63,075 bases of DNA from Bacteroidota bacterium (GTDB taxonomy: Bacteria; Bacteroidota; Bacteroidia; Chitinophagales; Chitinophagaceae): NCBI GenBank assembly GCA_023423285.1, contig JAFAFV010000155.1:1-63075 (forward strand), written 5' to 3'. Positions within the stretch are counted from its first letter, which is position 1, and the number at the start of each line of letters is the position of its first letter. The position numbers and the translations under genes were made by a program. The notes under the pieces were generated by a model, which was not told the DNA's origin, ran no database searches, and was given only the letters and a program-made list of their open reading frames with translations. Below are positions 29,390 through 40,440 of the stretch, piece by piece.

Positions 29390-31135
29390 ATGATAAGGTA
29401 TATAAAAAACATATTTCTATTGTCTTACGCGGCATTTTCACTTACCGCATGTAATTACCTGGATGAAAGCCCTTATGACTGGGTGCAGCCTAAAGACGTA
29501 TTCTCGATGGAGAATAATTTTCAGCGGCCCATCAATCAGGCATACTCCTACATTCCTTCTGGTTATAACAGAGTTTCCAGCGCTTTTCTAGATGCCGCAA
29601 CAGATGACGCTATCAGTACGATTAACAGCTCGTCAGTGCATTTATTGGCACGTGGTTTTTATAACTCTAACACACCAGTTCTCAATCCCTGGAACTCTTC
29701 ATACCTGGGTATCCGGCAAACGCATTTTGTACAACATAATTTAAAGGAAATTGATTTGGTATTAAATAATCAAACTCCTCAACAGGTAATAGATCTGAAA
29801 AATATTTACTCAGGAGAAATGTACGCCCTGCGCGCGCTGTTTGAATTCAATCTGCTTAAACATTATGGCGGCTACCCAATTGTAGACAGGTATTACGCTT
29901 ACGGAGATCCTGAGTTAGCCAGTAAGCCCCGGAACACATTTGATGAATGTGTAAAAAATATCATGCAACTCTGTGACTCTGCTGCTAAGTATCTTGATGT
30001 CGTTCCACAGGGTAATAATAGCGGCCGCGGCCGAATGACCAAGGGGGCAGCTTTGGCCATAAAAGCAAAAACGCTTGTATACGCGGCAAGTCCGCTTTTT
30101 AACCAGCCTACTAATAATAATCCTGTTATTGGTTACAGCAGTCCAACTGCAGCAGATATTACAAAAAGATGGGAAGATGCCGCGGCAGCCTGTGCAGAAG
30201 TTATCAATCTAAAAAATGCAAACGGATCTGCCAGGTATACTTTATTTGCTAACTATGCCAATTCATTTACACAAACACCCAATAATAGCGACAATGATTT
30301 TATCATTTATGTGATGGAAGCGCAAAACAACAGCCTGGAAAGGCGCCACTATCCACCATCACTTGCAATTAATTCGGGAGGCGGAACAGTACCCACGCAG
30401 GATTTGGTGGATGCCTTTACTACTGCAAATGGTGCAGATTATATAAAAGTTAATAATGCAACGCAGTACACCAACCGGGATCCCAGGTTTGAAGTTACTA
30501 TTGGATATAATGGCTCTAAATACAGAAATAACGCGGTAACCATATTTACAAAAACCGGGCAGGGAAGCACTATTGACGGGTTAAATGCTATAGTAGATCG
30601 CTCTACCAACACGGGTTACTATTTAAAAAAGTTTTTGAATCTTAATTTGAATTTTTCTGCAAACCCGGGTACCGTAAATCATATATTTCCTATCATACGC
30701 CTGGCAGATATTCTGCTGCTTTATGCAGAAGCTATGAATGAAGCTTACGGACCAGACATTGATCCAAAGGGTTATGGATTAACTGCTAAAGACGCTGTGA
30801 ATAGAGTACGAACACGTGCCGGATTTGGGGCCAACGACCAGTTTCTTATAAATGCAACGGACGTTGTAACAATGCGTAATAAAATAAAACAAGAGCGAAG
30901 AATAGAATTGTCCTTTGAAGAGCAAAGATATTTTGACCTTCGCCGCTGGATGGATGGCGAGCAATTGAACAAACCTGTACATGGTGTAAAAATAGAAACA
31001 GTGGGTGGTACAGACGTGTATTCCAACTTCGTTGTAGATCCATTAAGAAAATTTGAATTTAAGATGTACTTACATCCGATTCCTTTAAGTGAAATAAGAT
31101 CTTCTCCACAAATATCTCAAAACCCGGGATGGTAA
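29390..31135 (+). CDS. SusD-like lipoprotein (pair 3)
   Basis: 581 residues, lipobox LTAC (Cys21). Family landmarks: IYSGEMYALRALFEFNLL, NRDPRFE, LSFEEQRYFDLRRW and the terminal QNPGW. Partner of the short SusC-like transporter immediately upstream; a second SusC-like gene follows after 7 bases. Confidence 0.95.
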   Translation: MIRYIKNIFLLSYAAFSLTACNYLDESPYDWVQPKDVFSMENNFQRPINQAYSYIPSGYNRVSSAFLDAATDDAISTINSSSVHLLARGFYNSNTPVLNPWNSSYLGIRQTHFVQHNLKEIDLVLNNQTPQQVIDLKNIYSGEMYALRALFEFNLLKHYGGYPIVDRYYAYGDPELASKPRNTFDECVKNIMQLCDSAAKYLDVVPQGNNSGRGRMTKGAALAIKAKTLVYAASPLFNQPTNNNPVIGYSSPTAADITKRWEDAAAACAEVINLKNANGSARYTLFANYANSFTQTPNNSDNDFIIYVMEAQNNSLERRHYPPSLAINSGGGTVPTQDLVDAFTTANGADYIKVNNATQYTNRDPRFEVTIGYNGSKYRNNAVTIFTKTGQGSTIDGLNAIVDRSTNTGYYLKKFLNLNLNFSANPGTVNHIFPIIRLADILLLYAEAMNEAYGPDIDPKGYGLTAKDAVNRVRTRAGFGANDQFLINATDVVTMRNKIKQERRIELSFEEQRYFDLRRWMDGEQLNKPVHGVKIETVGGTDVYSNFVVDPLRKFEFKMYLHPIPLSEIRSSPQISQNPGW

Positions 31136-31142
31136 TGCCAAA

Positions 31143-34100
31143 ATGAACGATATGAAGAAAATTGTAATTATAATATTGTTGTCAGCAGGATGTTTAACTG
31201 CTTTAGCCCAACGAACAATTAACGGAGTAGTAAAAGATGAATCCGGGAGTGGGATCGGAGCTGTTTCTGTATTTCAAAAAGGAGCGCAAAATGGAGCACT
31301 CACCAATAACGCCGGAGAATTTTCTATCCGATTGAACGATAATTTTGCACCCATTCTTGAATTTACCGCTATTGGGTATGAGAAGAAAGAAGTAACCATA
31401 CCAGCATCAGGAATCGTGGATGTTGTACTGGTCAATCAGCAACTTGGCCTGGAGGAAGTGGTTGTTGTTGGATATGGAACCCAAAAAAGAGCTTCAGTTA
31501 CCGGCGCCATTTCAAGCGTAGAAGCTGAGCAATTAGGTAGTTCGCCGGTGTCCAGCCCAACAAATGCACTCACAGGCCGGGTATCAGGTTTGGTTACACG
31601 CCAAACAAGCGGACGCCCGGGTGGCGATGCTTCTCAGCTTTTTATTCGTGGACAGGCTACGTTTAATAATACATCTCCGCTTGTATTGGTGGATGGGGTA
31701 GAAAGAGACTTCACCCAAATAAATATTGACGATATTGAATCTGTTTCAATCCTAAAAGATGCCTCAGCTACTGCAGTTTATGGAGTACGTGGCGCCAATG
31801 GCGTAGTTCTGGTTACCACAAAAAGAGGCGCACAGGGCAAAGTTAAAATTTCACTGGCTTCTGAATATGGACGTACTCAATTTAATAGGTTAACAAAATA
31901 CCTGAATGCGGAAACAACTTCATTGTTTCAGAGGGAAGGAACAATTAATGTGGGATTGGACCCATCAGTTTTATCAAACACCAGTAATTTTCCCGTGTCA
32001 GAATATGATAATTATTTATACAGAACGCAGCTAAATCCTTTCACGCATCCTGATAACAACTTTGTAGAAACGTTTACCAAACCGGGATCACAGCAGAAGT
32101 ATAATTTAAACATAAGCGGGGGTACGGATATAGTTAAGTACTTTGTTTCTGCCAGCTATTTTTCTCAGGATGGGATGTTTGAAACTGATATCAATCAATT
32201 AAGAAAAACGCCTGTTTTAAGCAGGCTGATTGAATTATCTCCGGAAGTTGACGCGTCATTACAACAACCCGATTTTGATGCTTCTTATTTCTTTCGCCGT
32301 TTAACAGCACGTTCTAATTTAGACATTCAGTTAACAAGTGATTTTAAAATCGGCATTAATCTTTCATTTATAAACCGCAGGCAAAACAGGCCTGGGTTTT
32401 ATGATGGATTGGATAATAATTCGGAAGCCATGAGGCTCTTCGGATCATTTTACAGAAACGCTCCACAAATATTTCCTTTAATGAACCCGAATGGAAGCTT
32501 TGCTGGTAATGTTGGCGTGTGGCGGCAAAATCCCCTGGTATCATTGGGTTACACCGGGTTCAGGGCAGATTACGCGAACCAGTTACAGAATACTTTTACA
32601 ATGAACTATAACCTGCGTAAAATATTAAAAGGCTTGTCTGTAGATGGTAAATATGCATATGATGCAGATTGGAACAACTGGAGGGGAATGACAACACGGC
32701 CATTCTTGTACTCATATAATAACGTTGATGGATCCTATCTGCAAGGGCTTAATGGAGTACTACCGTCACAGGGATCAGGACGTGTTTCTGCCACGTATGG
32801 TCAATATACGGAATTGGCTTTGCGTTACAGAACGAGCATTTCAAAGCATAATATTTCCAGTGTGGTAGTGGGAAACCGAAATTCAGTATCATCACCCGGA
32901 GGGTTGTATTCTTATGTTCCGCATGTATATCAGGCAGCCATTGGCAGAATCAATTATGATTACAGAAATACTTATTTATTAGAAGCCAACGCGGGCTATA
33001 ATGGTTCTAACAGGTTTGCTAAAGGGCACCGCTACCAGCTTTTTCCTTCTGTTTCTGTAGGTTGGGTGTTTACAAATGAAAAATTTATGGAAAACCTGGA
33101 AGCTTTAAACTTTGGTAAGCTTAGAGCATCTTATGGCGAAGTGGGTAATGACCAAATGGGTGATTTTTCATATTTTTATCGCTCCAATTATATATCATCC
33201 GGCACCTATTCTTTTGGAGAAAACCCCGGCCCGGCCACTTCGGGTTTAAAGGAAGGAAGGTTAGCTAATGAAAATATTTCATGGGAAAAAGCCAGCAAAT
33301 ACAACCTGGGATTAGATACCCGCTGGTTCAATTCACGCCTTACATTTTCAGCAGATGTTTTTCAGGAAAGAAGAAAAGATATACTGGCAACACCCGGACT
33401 TTTTATTTTCGCAGCCGGTGTATCGGGCCTTGCGCCGGCCAATATTGGTGTAGTGGATAACAAAGGTTACGAGTTAGAACTTGGATGGACAAATGAAGTG
33501 GGAAATGACTTTTCCTACTTTGCAAAAGTTTTATGGTCCCAGGCAAAAAATACCATTATTGAAATGAGTGAATCCAACCAGCCTTACGAATACATGACAA
33601 GAACTGGTAAATCAATCGGCCAGTTTTTTGGATACAAATTTGACGGTTTCTTTGAGTCTTATGAGGAAATTGCCGCATCACCCCAGCAATTTGGTTTATC
33701 AAACCTGGCTCCCGGAGATATTAAATATAAAGACATTAATGGCGATGGTATCATTAACCAGGATGATCAGATACCCATTGGAAAGACCGGTGTGCCTGAG
33801 CTTACCTACTCCTTATCTGCCGGTTTAAATTATAAAAGCATAGACTTTAGCTTTTTGATTCAGGGTGCTTCTTTAAGCTCTGTTCGTATGTGGGGAGACC
33901 TTGCATGGGATAACAGCTGGGGCAACTATTTTGCTGAGCATATAAACCGCTGGACACCTGAAACTGCTGCTACTGCTACCTATCCAAGATTTTTACAAAA
34001 GGCTATTGGTGGTGAGCAAAACTATTTTGACTCTGATTTCTGGCTGAAAGATGGTGAATATTTGAGGTTAAAGAACATACAAATTGGATATACCATGACA

Positions 34101-34277
34101 AAGAAGTTGTTAAAAGGTACTCCAATCAATTTAGTTAGATTATACGCCAACTGCTTTAACTTGTTTACCTGGGATAAAGTAAAAAGAATTGATCCGGAAT
34201 CAGACCCCAACAGAAATGATGGATATTTCTATCCGCAGCAAAGAATTATAAATGTAGGTCTAAATATAAATTTTTAA
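31143..34277 (+). CDS. SusC-like TonB-dependent transporter (pair 4)
   Basis: 1044 residues from ATG 31143; ATG 31152 (MKKIVIIILL...) is an equally plausible start and gives the same signal peptide. Canonical order: carboxypeptidase-regulatory-like domain (about 22-105, TINGVVKDESGSGIGAVSV), LEEVVVVGYGTQKR segment, plug (LVDGVERDFTQIN) and barrel. The DGDGII-like loop (KDINGDGIINQDDQ) is a usual SusC calcium-loop-like motif. Tight spacing to both neighbours indicates one SusCD-SusCD-lipoprotein unit. Confidence 0.95.
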   Translation: MNDMKKIVIIILLSAGCLTALAQRTINGVVKDESGSGIGAVSVFQKGAQNGALTNNAGEFSIRLNDNFAPILEFTAIGYEKKEVTIPASGIVDVVLVNQQLGLEEVVVVGYGTQKRASVTGAISSVEAEQLGSSPVSSPTNALTGRVSGLVTRQTSGRPGGDASQLFIRGQATFNNTSPLVLVDGVERDFTQINIDDIESVSILKDASATAVYGVRGANGVVLVTTKRGAQGKVKISLASEYGRTQFNRLTKYLNAETTSLFQREGTINVGLDPSVLSNTSNFPVSEYDNYLYRTQLNPFTHPDNNFVETFTKPGSQQKYNLNISGGTDIVKYFVSASYFSQDGMFETDINQLRKTPVLSRLIELSPEVDASLQQPDFDASYFFRRLTARSNLDIQLTSDFKIGINLSFINRRQNRPGFYDGLDNNSEAMRLFGSFYRNAPQIFPLMNPNGSFAGNVGVWRQNPLVSLGYTGFRADYANQLQNTFTMNYNLRKILKGLSVDGKYAYDADWNNWRGMTTRPFLYSYNNVDGSYLQGLNGVLPSQGSGRVSATYGQYTELALRYRTSISKHNISSVVVGNRNSVSSPGGLYSYVPHVYQAAIGRINYDYRNTYLLEANAGYNGSNRFAKGHRYQLFPSVSVGWVFTNEKFMENLEALNFGKLRASYGEVGNDQMGDFSYFYRSNYISSGTYSFGENPGPATSGLKEGRLANENISWEKASKYNLGLDTRWFNSRLTFSADVFQERRKDILATPGLFIFAAGVSGLAPANIGVVDNKGYELELGWTNEVGNDFSYFAKVLWSQAKNTIIEMSESNQPYEYMTRTGKSIGQFFGYKFDGFFESYEEIAASPQQFGLSNLAPGDIKYKDINGDGIINQDDQIPIGKTGVPELTYSLSAGLNYKSIDFSFLIQGASLSSVRMWGDLAWDNSWGNYFAEHINRWTPETAATATYPRFLQKAIGGEQNYFDSDFWLKDGEYLRLKNIQIGYTMTKKLLKGTPINLVRLYANCFNLFTWDKVKRIDPESDPNRNDGYFYPQQRIINVGLNINF

Positions 34278-34287
34278 CAATCCTGAT

Positions 34288-36012
34288 ATGAAAAAAATAG
34301 TTTACGCTTTTGTTATATTAATACTTTGTTACGGATGTTCCAAAGATAGCGGACTGAATACAACTGATTTGGATGGTGAACTGACTGAAGATGTAGTGTT
34401 TTCGGATGTTACTTATACCCGCAGGGCCTTGTTTCATCTTTATTCCAATATGCGTGAAGAAACAGCGGCCAATAGCGGTAGTTTTTCCAGATTGTTTAAT
34501 ATGAATGTAACTGTTGCCATGCTGGATAATGCTACCGATGACGGTGCTGGCAATACCACACGCAATGCAGGGGTATCTCCAAACATTCAAAAATATATTA
34601 CCGGTAGCATCAACGCTACCTCCAATCCTGTAGAAAATGCAAATACGCATCCGTGGAGATATTGTTATAATGCTATCAGGGCAGCCAATATTTTTCTTGC
34701 TAATATTGACCGCTCTCCGCTACAGGCAGAAGAAAGAGAAAGCAGTAAATACCAGGCCAGGTTTTTAAGGGCTTATTTTTATCATGAATTATTTCGCTGG
34801 TTCGGACCTTTGGTAATTACCACAGAACCATTAGAACCCTTTAGCTTTGGCACTACTAAAAGAGAAGACCTGAAAACCACCGTAGATTTTATTGTTAAAG
34901 AATTTGATACACTGTCAACTCCAGGACTGCTTCCTGATACATGGACAGGTTCAGACTATGGCAGGATCACCAGGTCGGCGGCAATGGCATACAAAGCCCG
35001 AACGCTGTTATATGCAGCCAGTCCGCTTTTTGAAGCGTCAGGAGTTACCTGGGCTCAGGCAGCAGAGGCTGCGCAAGAAACAATCGATTATTGCGAAGGA
35101 GGTGGATTTCATTCACTTTACTATGATCCTTTAGAACCAGAAAAAAGCTATTCCAGGTTATTTAATGAGCGTGTTAACCGGGAAAATATATTGGTTTACC
35201 TGAGAGCCCCTACCAATGATTTATACAATTTATTTCCTGCGTTTAATCCCTGGAATGTAAATAAAGAATTGACAACAGTACCCACTCAATGGCTGGTTGA
35301 TAGTTATGATATGATTAATGGCGAAGAGCCAATTACCGGGTATAATAATGATTATAGCCCTGTCATTAATACCGCATCAGGGTATAATGAACAAAACCCA
35401 TATGCAAACCGCGATCCACGTCTTAAACAATCCATTTTACATCATGGATCAGTATGGCCACAGGTAAATTCACTGCCTGCAACGGTAGATATCAGAACTC
35501 CTAATAACTGGGGTAGCGGATATTTTCTTGTAAAATATTTGGATGACCGTATCGACCATAGAAAAGGAGGCAGTACATCAATGAATTTTATAATGATGCG
35601 TTACGCAGAAGTGTTATTAAATTTTGCGGAAGCAATAAATGAATCTGCCGATAATGCCTCTGCTCGCTCTAAAGCTGTTGAACAGCTAAATAAAATAAGA
35701 AAACGTGCCGGCTTTGCTGACGAACACCTTTTGGATGCATCGAAGTTTACTCAAAGTACACTTCGCGAAAGAATTCGCAAAGAAAGAAGGGTGGAAATGG
35801 CATTTGAAGAACATCGTTTTTTTGATATACGCAGGTGGAAAATTGCAACCACCGTAATGAACAGGCCTGCAATTGGAATTATGATGGTTAACAACCAGTA
35901 CGTTCGCAGGGCATTAGACCAGCGCAGCTATGCGGAACGTATGAACCTGTCACCATTACCAGTGGCTGAGGTAAACAACAGCCCTTATATTTATCAAAAC
36001 CCCGGGTATTAA
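34288..36012 (+). CDS. SusD-like lipoprotein (pair 4)
   Basis: 574 residues; lipobox ends at Cys17 (CYGC). ARFLRAYFYHELFRWFG, ANRDPRLKQ, MAFEEHRFFDIRRW and the ending YQNPGY identify the family. It partners the transporter upstream (10-base gap); a small lipoprotein gene follows 18 bases later. Confidence 0.95.
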   Translation: MKKIVYAFVILILCYGCSKDSGLNTTDLDGELTEDVVFSDVTYTRRALFHLYSNMREETAANSGSFSRLFNMNVTVAMLDNATDDGAGNTTRNAGVSPNIQKYITGSINATSNPVENANTHPWRYCYNAIRAANIFLANIDRSPLQAEERESSKYQARFLRAYFYHELFRWFGPLVITTEPLEPFSFGTTKREDLKTTVDFIVKEFDTLSTPGLLPDTWTGSDYGRITRSAAMAYKARTLLYAASPLFEASGVTWAQAAEAAQETIDYCEGGGFHSLYYDPLEPEKSYSRLFNERVNRENILVYLRAPTNDLYNLFPAFNPWNVNKELTTVPTQWLVDSYDMINGEEPITGYNNDYSPVINTASGYNEQNPYANRDPRLKQSILHHGSVWPQVNSLPATVDIRTPNNWGSGYFLVKYLDDRIDHRKGGSTSMNFIMMRYAEVLLNFAEAINESADNASARSKAVEQLNKIRKRAGFADEHLLDASKFTQSTLRERIRKERRVEMAFEEHRFFDIRRWKIATTVMNRPAIGIMMVNNQYVRRALDQRSYAERMNLSPLPVAEVNNSPYIYQNPGY

Positions 36013-36030
36013 AAATTTAAAATCAGTAAT

Positions 36031-36951
36031 ATGAAAAAAAGTGTGTATCTGACATTTTTTCTTACAGTAATTATTTTAGCATCTTGCAGTAAAAGCAAAA
36101 ATGAAGTGGCTTATACGCCAACAGTTATCATAAGTTTTTTAAATGTGGGTGATAGTGGTATAGTAAATATGCCAAAAGGAGCCGTAGATTATACGGCTAA
36201 AATTAATGTACGATCAAATGGAACAGCTTTAAGATTGTTTGAAATTTACGAAGCCGACGCAAGAACAGGCGCAAGAGGTGCATTGATTGAAAACTCTGCC
36301 ATTTCTTTTACCAACGTTCAGACAAGTGTTGAGCAGGACCATACCATTACCGGCCTTACAGAAAACAGAGCCATTAAAGTTGTGGTTACTGATACAACAG
36401 GAAATGTGTTTGAAAAAAACCTTGTGGTTAAAATCACGCCATCAGTTATTTTTTCAGATGCAGTTAAAATTGAAACAGTAGAAAATTACTACGGGCCATA
36501 TTTTGCTACCTGGCTTTCTGGACGCGTTTACATGCGCAGCCACGAGCAATATAAAGATCAGATCGATCTCTCTCTGGGAGGCATTCAGGTAGGGCAGGAT
36601 ACGCTTCCACATTTAGTAAATCCTGCAGTAAGAGGAACTTATAATTTATTAACCATTGCAGGGTTACAAAATGCAAAATTTGAAACCACCACTTATACTA
36701 AAGCTCAATTTGATGGTATTACCCGTGTCAACGAATCGCTGATAACATCTCTTGCAGATCCGCAAAAGGATACAGTTAGAATAGAAAATAATAAAATCTA
36801 TTTGTTTAAAACCGCGAATGGGAAAAAAGGATTGATTAGTATCAGTTCCTTAACTAAAAAAACAGGAACGATTGAGATTAGCAATGGAAACTGGGTGCCC
36901 AATTCATCCTATTATGAAGCGGTGATCGCAACAAAAACTGTATCTCAATAA
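36031..36951 (+). CDS. PUL surface lipoprotein of unknown family (possible glycan-binding protein)
   Basis: 306 residues with lipobox LASC (Cys19). The body alternates short beta-strand-like segments (residues ~30-135 look like one Ig-like or fibronectin-like domain; ~140-306 a second all-beta domain), with no catalytic motif I recognise. Its place immediately after a SusD-like gene is where PULs encode accessory surface glycan-binding proteins, so that is the likely role. Function is inferred from position only. Confidence 0.75.
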   Translation: MKKSVYLTFFLTVIILASCSKSKNEVAYTPTVIISFLNVGDSGIVNMPKGAVDYTAKINVRSNGTALRLFEIYEADARTGARGALIENSAISFTNVQTSVEQDHTITGLTENRAIKVVVTDTTGNVFEKNLVVKITPSVIFSDAVKIETVENYYGPYFATWLSGRVYMRSHEQYKDQIDLSLGGIQVGQDTLPHLVNPAVRGTYNLLTIAGLQNAKFETTTYTKAQFDGITRVNESLITSLADPQKDTVRIENNKIYLFKTANGKKGLISISSLTKKTGTIEISNGNWVPNSSYYEAVIATKTVSQ

Positions 36952-36998
36952 AGTTAATACTGAAGATCCTATATCAGAACACTGTATCATTCTTATCA

Positions 36999-39077
36999 GT
37001 GTGTTTAAAAGATCAACAAGTGAGCAGATACTTTTTATTCATATTGCTTTTTATAACCGTGGTATTCAAAGCCAATGCCCAAAAAAAGCCCAACATCCTA
37101 ATTATTCTTGCTGATGATATGGGCTACTCTGATATTGGTTCCTACGGCGGCGAAGTGCAAACGCCTAACCTGGATAAACTCTCCAAGGAAGGCATTCGCT
37201 ATCGCCAGTTTTACAATGCGGCTCGCTGTTGCCCCACGCGCGCTTCTTTAATGACCGGGCTTTACCCCCACCAGGCGGGTATGGGTTGGATGGCTGCTGC
37301 CGATTTGGGTACACCTGCGTATCAGGGCAATTTAAACAGGCAATCGGTAACTATTGCCGAAGTGTTAAAAACGGCAGGTTATCATACATACATGACCGGC
37401 AAATGGCACCTGACCAACGAAAGGAAAATAGCCGGCGAAGTAATAGATAACTGGCCCAGGCAAAGAGGGTTTGACAGATTTTTTGGAATCATTCCCGGTG
37501 CGGCAAATTACTTCACGCCTTTTGTATATAGCGATAACAAAAAATACAAGGCTTCAACTGATGATAATTATTACTTAACTGATGCCATCAGTGATACAAG
37601 TGCGAAATTCATTAATGAGCATTTTGCTGATAAGAATGATAAGCCCTTGTTTATGTATGTGGCTTATAATGCTCCGCACTGGCCGCTGCATGCGCCTGAA
37701 AAAGATATTGAAAAATACAGGCAACTATATTTACAGGGATGGGACGTATTAAGAGCTGAGAGATTTGCCAGACAAAAGCAAATCGCTTTACTTCCACAAA
37801 ATAGTGTCCTTTCTCCCCGGGATAAAGAAGTAGAAGCATGGAACAGTTTGAGTGATGACCAAAAAAATGAAATGGCTTCGCGCATGGCCATTTATGCAGC
37901 ACAGATAGATATCATGGATGCAGGTATTGGCAGGATAGTGGAAGCATTGAAAAAAAATGGTGAGTTAGAAAATACCCTCATCTTTTTTCTGAGTGATAAT
38001 GGTGCGTGTGCAGAGTTTATCAGCAGCGGCAACAGCAAAGCTGTGGATGGAACTGCGGATACCTATGAAAGTTACCGCATACAATGGGCCAACTTAAGCA
38101 GCACACCTTTCAGGGAGTACAAACATTTTACACACGAGGGCGGCATTGCTACACCGCTTATCGTACACTGGCCAAACGGCATCAATAAAAATCTTTATAA
38201 CTCTTTTGCAAAAGGGTATGGGCAATTAACTGATATTATGGCAACCTGCGCAGATGTAGCGGGAGCAAAGTATCCGGCGGTTTTTTCAGGCCATAAAATT
38301 CATCCGCTGGAAGGAAAAAGCCTCGTTCCGCATTTTTCAGGTAAAGACAATCAGAAAGAAAAAATGTACTGGGAGCACGAGGCCAATATTGCAATGAGAG
38401 ACGGAAAGTGGAAACTTGTGGCCAAAACTCCCGAAGGTGAAAAGTTTGATGAAAGAGCATTACAACTTTTTGATATGGATGCCGACCCCTCAGAAATGAA
38501 TGACCTTGCTGCAAAATATCCGCAAATTGTTCAATCAATGTACCGGGAGTGGCTGCAATGGGCAAAACGTGTAGAAGTATTTCCGATGGATACCAGGGAA
38601 TACAACGTGCGCATGCAGGCTTACCGTCGTAATGTAAATGGAAAATTTGACGACAATCTGGGCGGGTGGAACATCAGGATTGCAGAAGATGTGGAAGCCG
38701 CAATCACAACAGATCAACGAGGTATGATAACAGGTGGAAAATCCGCATCCATTAAAATAAACAAACCAGGGGCCCGGCCCAATGGGGCAGCAATGTTCTG
38801 GCCCTTGCATTTGAATGTAAATGAACGCTTCAACCTGCGGCTGAAATTAAGATCAGCCGGGCAGGCCAATTTCATCATCAGGTTAGAAAAAACAGATGAT
38901 CCTTCACAAAAAATTATTGACACGCAAATATCCGTTGGTAAAAGAATACAAGCGCATCAGCTATTATCTAAACCCGTACCTTCTGATGGCACCTACCGCA
39001 TTGCACTTTACTTTGGAAATATGAAAGCCGACGATCAATTATGGATTGACGACGTAGAACTGATTCCTGTAAAATAA
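36999..39077 (+). CDS. S1-family sulfatase with C-terminal CBM-like domain (CCPTR type)
   Basis: Up to 692 residues from GTG 36999; a second GTG at 37020 would start directly on the signal peptide (SRYFLFILLFITVVFKANA). There is no ATG choice that keeps the signal. The motif C77-C-P-T-R (numbered from 36999) precedes ASLMTGLYPHQAG. Metal ligands are in LADDMGYSD and FLSDNGAC. Residues ~540-692 form an extra all-beta domain (FDDNLGGWNIRIAED ... LWIDDVELIPVK), reading like a carbohydrate-binding module of the CBM4/9 type. It is the paralogue of the sulfatase at 12502, which lacks this module. Confidence 0.92.
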   Translation: MCLKDQQVSRYFLFILLFITVVFKANAQKKPNILIILADDMGYSDIGSYGGEVQTPNLDKLSKEGIRYRQFYNAARCCPTRASLMTGLYPHQAGMGWMAAADLGTPAYQGNLNRQSVTIAEVLKTAGYHTYMTGKWHLTNERKIAGEVIDNWPRQRGFDRFFGIIPGAANYFTPFVYSDNKKYKASTDDNYYLTDAISDTSAKFINEHFADKNDKPLFMYVAYNAPHWPLHAPEKDIEKYRQLYLQGWDVLRAERFARQKQIALLPQNSVLSPRDKEVEAWNSLSDDQKNEMASRMAIYAAQIDIMDAGIGRIVEALKKNGELENTLIFFLSDNGACAEFISSGNSKAVDGTADTYESYRIQWANLSSTPFREYKHFTHEGGIATPLIVHWPNGINKNLYNSFAKGYGQLTDIMATCADVAGAKYPAVFSGHKIHPLEGKSLVPHFSGKDNQKEKMYWEHEANIAMRDGKWKLVAKTPEGEKFDERALQLFDMDADPSEMNDLAAKYPQIVQSMYREWLQWAKRVEVFPMDTREYNVRMQAYRRNVNGKFDDNLGGWNIRIAEDVEAAITTDQRGMITGGKSASIKINKPGARPNGAAMFWPLHLNVNERFNLRLKLRSAGQANFIIRLEKTDDPSQKIIDTQISVGKRIQAHQLLSKPVPSDGTYRIALYFGNMKADDQLWIDDVELIPVK

Positions 39078-39123
39078 TTAGCGAGTTTTTCACAAAGTTT
39101 TACCTGCAGAATAATTTTTTAAT

Positions 39124-40440
39124 ATGAACCGATTTATAATATTAGTATTTCTCTCTATTTTAGCTCTAAACGCCTTTTCGCAAAATTCAAAACACGTCTT
39201 GCTAGTAAGTATTGATGGGCTGCGCCCGGACTTTTATAACAATGATCAGTGGATAGCACCCACTTTAAAACAATTAAAAAAAGAGGGCGTTTATGCTAAT
39301 AAAAATTACGGCATATTTCCATCTGTAACCTATCCCTCACACACCACCATAATTACAGGCACACTACCAGCCAGGCATGGCATTTACTACAACGCACCAT
39401 TTGAAGCGCCAGACGGCCGCTGGTATTGGGAGAAAAATCTTATTAAAGTACCCACCCTGTGGGACGCTGTAAAATCAAAAGGAATGACATCGGGCTCTGT
39501 GATGTGGCCGGTAACAGTTGGTGCGCCTATTGATTATAATATTCCTGTGAAACGTCCTGATGGTGATGAAACCACTGACCAGCTAACTGTTACAAAACCG
39601 CATATTACACCACAGAAAATGGTTCCGGAAATGATAACAGCACTCGGCGGATTATCTCAAGAAGATTTCAGGTATGACCAGGTGGATATCACCATCGGGC
39701 GTACGGCAGCACATATCATTAAAAAATACAAGCCTAATTTGATGGCTGTGCATTTCATCAATTTGGATCATATTCAGCATGGCGGTGGAAAAAATGGCCC
39801 TGAAGTACAGCGGGCACTTACAGTTATTGACAGCATGTTAAACGTTTTGATAACCACTTTAAAAGAAGCTGGTATTTATCATTCAACCAATATCATTATA
39901 ACAGGTGACCATGGTTTTGTAGATGTTTCAAAAACCTTTTCACCAAACGTTATTCTGGCAAGGGAAGGACTTATTTCAAAGGATAACTGGACTGCTAAAT
40001 TCCTGGCGTCAGGCGGTTCAGCATTTTTATACATGAAAAATAAAAATGATATAGCAACGCTTGACAAAATACGCAACCTGCTAAATGCAGTACCTGCCGA
40101 ACAAAGAAAAACGTTTCGTATTATTGAAAGAGATGAACTCGATCAACTCGGCGCCAACCCGGAAGTGGTGATGGCTTTGGCTTTGGAAGATGGTACTGCG
40201 GGCGCCAACAACATGCAGGGTCAGCAATTTGTAGTAAAGAAAAAAACAACTGGATCCCACGGCCAGCACCCACGCCTGCCTGGAATGGAAACGGGCTTCA
40301 TCGCTTTCGGCCCTGATATAATATCTAACAGCTATATAAAGGAAATATCATTACCCGACATCTCTCCGCTGGTGAGCCGCTTGTTAAATTTGAATTTTAC
40401 TGCACCCGATGGCAAGCTCGTCCCGGGAATTTTAAAATAA
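39124..40440 (+). CDS. Ectonucleotide pyrophosphatase/phosphodiesterase-like enzyme
   Basis: 438 residues; signal peptide MNRFIILVFLSILALNAFSQ. Alkaline-phosphatase superfamily of the NPP type: Asp31 in VSIDGLRPDF and Thr69 in FPSVTYPSHTTIITG (nucleophile) match the metal site, followed by NLDHIQHG and ITGDHGF ligands. The family hydrolyses phosphodiester or pyrophosphate bonds, and relatives can hydrolyse sulfate esters weakly. Between sulfatase genes it could remove phosphodiester-linked substituents, or be a diverged member recruited to another ester. The next gene's ATG abuts its stop codon directly. Confidence 0.88.
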   Translation: MNRFIILVFLSILALNAFSQNSKHVLLVSIDGLRPDFYNNDQWIAPTLKQLKKEGVYANKNYGIFPSVTYPSHTTIITGTLPARHGIYYNAPFEAPDGRWYWEKNLIKVPTLWDAVKSKGMTSGSVMWPVTVGAPIDYNIPVKRPDGDETTDQLTVTKPHITPQKMVPEMITALGGLSQEDFRYDQVDITIGRTAAHIIKKYKPNLMAVHFINLDHIQHGGGKNGPEVQRALTVIDSMLNVLITTLKEAGIYHSTNIIITGDHGFVDVSKTFSPNVILAREGLISKDNWTAKFLASGGSAFLYMKNKNDIATLDKIRNLLNAVPAEQRKTFRIIERDELDQLGANPEVVMALALEDGTAGANNMQGQQFVVKKKTTGSHGQHPRLPGMETGFIAFGPDIISNSYIKEISLPDISPLVSRLLNLNFTAPDGKLVPGILK